Assembly: GCA_015478735.1 (NCBI GenBank)
Contig: JADMKQ010000039.1
Coordinates: 6,255-41,081 of the forward strand
Reading direction: 5' to 3'
Source of the DNA: Sphingorhabdus sp.
Lineage (GTDB): Bacteria; Pseudomonadota; Alphaproteobacteria; Sphingomonadales; Sphingomonadaceae
DNA length: 34,827 nt
Every line of letters begins with the position of its first letter. Position 1 is the first letter of the stretch. The notes under the pieces were generated by a model. The model was not told the DNA's origin, made no database searches, and saw nothing but the letters and a program-made list of their open reading frames with translations. The position numbers and the translations under genes are program-made. This document shows, in pieces, positions 32,481-34,827 of the stretch.

Positions 32481-32541
32481 TCCTAATTTAGAATTTTCCA
32501 CATCATAGGGCTCTAATTGTCTTATGCGGGCTTCTAATTGT
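32481..32541. promoter_or_regulatory. Three phased TCTAATTGT-like repeats
   Basis: TCCTAATTT (32481-32489), TCTAATTGT (32512-32520) and TCTAATTGT (32533-32541). Start-to-start spacings of 31 and 21 nt are three and two DNA turns, which would put the copies on one face of the helix. The last two share a longer GGGCTCTAATTGT / GGGCTTCTAATTGT context. Confidence 0.4.
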
Positions 32542-32579
32542 ATATCAATCCGGACCTAATCCTACCCTGACAAAAATTA

Positions 32580-32608
32580 GCGACAAATTCAAATGCCGCT
32601 TCTATACG
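32580..32608 (+). promoter_or_regulatory. Candidate promoter for uppP
   Basis: GCGACA (32580-32585), 17-nt spacer, TATACG (32603-32608). Four of six bases match at each box. The start codon is 31 nt downstream. Confidence 0.35.
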
Positions 32609-32639
32609 GATATTTCGTTCAGATTATCGGGATCCTATC

Positions 32640-33434
32640 ATGACATTTATTCAAATGCTGCTCCTCGCCATTGTGCAAGGTGTCACTGAATTTTTGCCAA
32701 TTTCCTCATCCGGCCATTTAATACTGCTTCCTGTTTTTACAGGTTATTCCGATCAGGGACCGATGATCGATATTGCCGTTCATGTGGGGTCACTGCTTGC
32801 CATTATTACTTTCTTCTTCAAAGATGTGATTGCTCTAGGCAAGGGGGGTTTCGCAACCATTGGTATCGGTAAGGCTGACGCGGAACGTCGCCTGTTATGG
32901 TGGATAATTATCGGTACGATTCCTGCGGTAATTGTAGGTCTATTCCTGAAAACAGGAGGATATCTGGATGGGTTTCGCAGCACTACTTTGGTAGGCGTCA
33001 ACCTGATTATATATGGCATATTACTCGGTATTGCAGACCGAGTAGGGCGACAGGTCAAAACTTTTGAAGAGATGACACTTAAAGACGGAATCATCGTCGG
33101 TTTAGCCCAGGCACTTGCACTGATTCCGGGAACCAGCCGTTCGGGCGTGACTATGACGGCAGCACGATTCTTGGGCTATAGCCGTGTTGAATCAGCGCGG
33201 TTTTCGTTTCTTCTATCGATCCCTGCCGTCGCGGGGGCCGGCATATTGATCGTGCCGGATCTAATGGAGGCGAATAGTGAACTGCTCAAAGAAGCCTTCA
33301 TTACAGGCGCTATGACTTTTGTTGCTGCATTACTGACAATGACCTTCCTCATGCAGTTTTTGCGTAAGGCATCTATGATGGTATTTGTGATCTATCGCGT
33401 CGCTCTAGGTGCAGCGCTACTGATCTGGTTTTGA
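32640..33434 (+). CDS. uppP: Undecaprenyl-diphosphatase UppP
   Basis: 264-residue polytopic membrane phosphatase (BacA family) that recycles undecaprenyl diphosphate to the carrier lipid used for peptidoglycan and O-antigen, and can confer bacitracin resistance. The two active-site segments are present: LAIVQGVTEFLPISSSGHLI near the N-terminus and ALALIPGTSRSGVTMTAARF in the middle. The last third holds further membrane helices (FLLSIPAVAGAGILIVPDLM, MTFVAALLTMTFLM). Full length for the family. It is divergent from gltD and convergent with the SDR gene, whose stop is 11 nt away. Confidence 0.97.
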   Translation: MTFIQMLLLAIVQGVTEFLPISSSGHLILLPVFTGYSDQGPMIDIAVHVGSLLAIITFFFKDVIALGKGGFATIGIGKADAERRLLWWIIIGTIPAVIVGLFLKTGGYLDGFRSTTLVGVNLIIYGILLGIADRVGRQVKTFEEMTLKDGIIVGLAQALALIPGTSRSGVTMTAARFLGYSRVESARFSFLLSIPAVAGAGILIVPDLMEANSELLKEAFITGAMTFVAALLTMTFLMQFLRKASMMVFVIYRVALGAALLIWF

Positions 33435-33445
33435 CGCCGAAAGGT

Positions 33446-34393
33446 TTAACCCGCTTTAGCCTGCGTCCCAAAACGGCCATGGATTGTATAAGTTTCCATC
33501 CATCCATGCCCGACAGCGGCCAGCGGTGTGGGTGTTATACCAAAGGCTTCCATTCCCGCTTGGCCTTCGCTTACAACATTGTTCTTTAGCAGCATCCTAT
33601 ATTGATCGGATGTTATGGGAGCGCCGGGTAAAAAGCCTGTAAGTTTTGCAATAATCTTTGCAGCGATCTCGGGAAGTTCAACAAACACCCGGTCCCGGCG
33701 AATTCTTTTAGCAATCTGCCGGTTAAGGTCAGACATGCTAATGACTTCCGGACCACCCAATTCAAAAACCTGACCAGCATATAGTTCCGGATGTTCCAGA
33801 GCTTCGGCAACGACCTGAGCAACATCATCGACAAACACCGGCTGAAGCTTGGTTTCACCGCGAATGATTGGAACAATAGGCAACATCCGGATCATCCCCG
33901 CAAAACGGTTGATAAACTGGTCTTCCCGGCCAAAGACAATAGACGGCCTCAGAATGATCGCCTCTGGAAAAGCGCTCAGCACTGCTTCCTCTGCTTCTGC
34001 TTTGCTCTGCCCATAGCGGGATGGCGATGCAGTATCCGCACCTATAGCTGACATCTGGACCAAGGCGCCGCACCCTGCCTGCGTCGCCGCTTCGGCAATG
34101 TTGCGAGCGCCTGTCACATGCACAGCATCAAAATCACCGTCTAATATGCCCACCAGATTGATGACGGCATCACAGCCATGTACTGCGCGGAGGACGCTAT
34201 CTTTTTTGGTTACATCCGCACTGCAAAGCTGGGTCTGTCCTAGATTGCCTAGCGGTTTGATATAGAATGCATTTTTAGGATCACGTTCAGCCACCCGCAC
34301 GCGTGCGCCGCGCGACAAGAGATGCTGTGATATATAGCGGCCCAAAAATCCACCACCACCAAAAATACAAATCAGTTGCCCGTCGAGCGTCAT
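33446..34393 (-). CDS. NDUFA9-like (complex I 39-kDa type) NAD(P)-binding SDR
   Basis: 315-residue atypical short-chain dehydrogenase. The N-terminal Rossmann motif LICIFGGGGFLGRYISQHLL is followed by INLVGILDGDFDAVHVTGAR, MSAIGADTASPSRYGQSKAE (YxxxK-like, Tyr-Gly-Gln-Ser-Lys), ILRPSIVFGREDQFINRFAG and LQPVFVDDVAQVVAEALEHP. This is the pattern of the complex I NDUFA9 family and its bacterial homologues. In alphaproteobacteria such proteins may be accessory to complex I or act as separate oxidoreductases. No nuo genes are nearby, so the role is open. Confidence 0.88.
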   Translation of the reverse strand: MTLDGQLICIFGGGGFLGRYISQHLLSRGARVRVAERDPKNAFYIKPLGNLGQTQLCSADVTKKDSVLRAVHGCDAVINLVGILDGDFDAVHVTGARNIAEAATQAGCGALVQMSAIGADTASPSRYGQSKAEAEEAVLSAFPEAIILRPSIVFGREDQFINRFAGMIRMLPIVPIIRGETKLQPVFVDDVAQVVAEALEHPELYAGQVFELGGPEVISMSDLNRQIAKRIRRDRVFVELPEIAAKIIAKLTGFLPGAPITSDQYRMLLKNNVVSEGQAGMEAFGITPTPLAAVGHGWMETYTIHGRFGTQAKAG

Positions 34394-34563
34394 AATCCAG
34401 TATCCGTTTCTTGTCGCAAATATCTATATTCTGCGCGCGCTTGTGCCCGACCGGCACGCTTCACGCAATATCCGAATCCAATTAATAGCAAGATCAATTA
34501 TAGTATATTAGAGCGAACAATCTCGCCAAAACAATTTGATTGCAGATAAGCGCAGATGAATCA

Positions 34564-34591
34564 TTGACAATATCATCTTCATAGCGCTAAT
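34564..34591 (+). promoter_or_regulatory. Predicted promoter for tRNA-Leu
   Basis: TTGACA (34564-34569) is a perfect -35, then a 16-nt spacer and GCTAAT (34586-34591) as -10. Transcription would begin near 34598, about 26 nt before the mature tRNA. Confidence 0.55.
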
Positions 34592-34623
34592 CGCCCGCTG
34601 CTACACCGGTAATGTATCGGCGT

Positions 34624-34710
34624 GCCCAGATGGCGGAATTGGTAGACGCGCTAGCTTCAGGTGCTAGTATTCGCAAGGATGTGGAGGTTCGAGTCCTCTT
34701 CTGGGCACCA
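34624..34710 (+). tRNA. tRNA-Leu (anticodon CAG)
   Basis: 87-nt class II tRNA with encoded CCA. Acceptor GCCCAGA pairs with TCTGGGC, the discriminator is A, and CCA is at 34708-34710. The anticodon arm CTAGC-TTCAGGT-GCTAG gives CAG, reading CTG leucine codons. A long variable arm (TATTCGCAAGGATG region) and the T arm GAGG-TTCGAGT-CCTC complete it. The 117 nt after it to the window edge hold no feature I can support; no integrase or repeat of the tRNA 3' end is seen. Confidence 0.97.
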
Positions 34711-34827
34711 TTGGTTTTCTTGAAAATCTCCTGAGATCGCTAAAGTCGTTCATTATGTGTCCCACACGGGTTTACTGAATGGATCAATAATTAGCGACCG
34801 ACACTTTTCGAAGATTCAGATTATCCA

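Larger units (their letters stand above)
32331..32639. other. 309-base divergent gap between gltD and uppP
   Basis: AT-rich stretch with no ORF. It holds a candidate uppP promoter (32580-32608) and three phased copies of a TCTAATTGT-like motif (32481-32541). I found no convincing -35/-10 pair for gltD. Confidence 0.6.

Noticed and set aside
34624-34827. tRNA-Leu as an integration site of a genomic island
   Set aside because: No integrase, no repeat of the tRNA 3' end and too little downstream sequence to judge.
1-34827. CRISPR array, insertion sequence, prophage or toxin-antitoxin pair
   Set aside because: No regularly spaced repeats, transposase, phage or TA-type ORFs were seen on either strand.

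Overview
The window reads as ordinary chromosome of a sphingomonad alphaproteobacterium. The grounds are the mid-50s GC look, the gene orders rpmH-rnpA-yidD-yidC-engB-GST-dapE and proA-nadD-rsfS-rlmH-envC-ctpA, an FzlA-type GST-like division protein, coq7 and ubiG, bactofilin next to an M23 peptidase, and short CGTCATTCCC hairpins. A Sphingorhabdus/Parasphingorhabdus-like genus is my guess, not something I could check. I see no prophage, insertion sequence, CRISPR array or plasmid gene.

Layout. (1) 1-5.7 kb, minus strand: dapE (cut by the left edge), a GST, engB, yidC, yidD, rnpA and rpmH, with a good promoter and a terminator-like hairpin in front of rpmH; then a small PGPG membrane protein. 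(2) 6.2-7.8 kb, plus: the ComM/YifB AAA+ protein. A 539-base gene-free stretch with an inverted repeat follows. (3) 8.3-10 kb, minus: an M23 peptidase and a bactofilin whose genes overlap by 95 nt. (4) 10.2-17.4 kb, plus: proA, nadD, rsfS, rlmH, an EnvC-like protein, ctpA, dsbB, coq7 and a secreted four-cysteine coiled-coil protein, mostly tightly packed. (5) 17.5-24 kb, minus: a DUF885 peptidase, a bacterial-PH-domain pair, a nitronate-monooxygenase-like enzyme and lysC. (6) ubiG on plus, then fzlA, a VOC protein, gltB and gltD on minus. (7) uppP on plus, an NDUFA9-like SDR on minus and tRNA-Leu(CAG) on plus.

Much of the content is core housekeeping: lysine/peptidoglycan precursor supply (lysC, dapE, uppP), envelope remodelling and shape (M23, bactofilin, EnvC, CtpA, FzlA), membrane insertion (yidC/yidD), ubiquinone synthesis (coq7, ubiG), and glutamate/proline metabolism (gltBD, proA).

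The most striking observation is nadD. The reading frame is closed by an in-frame TAG after 160 codons, yet the same frame continues for 52 further codons encoding a convincing NadD C-terminus, including the conserved SATxIR motif. Either this near-essential gene carries a nonsense mutation (or sequencing error), or the amber codon is read through. Other points worth a look are the rpmH leader hairpin, the long M23/bactofilin overlap, a compound three-hairpin element after ubiG, a GANTC cluster, and phased repeats between gltD and uppP.
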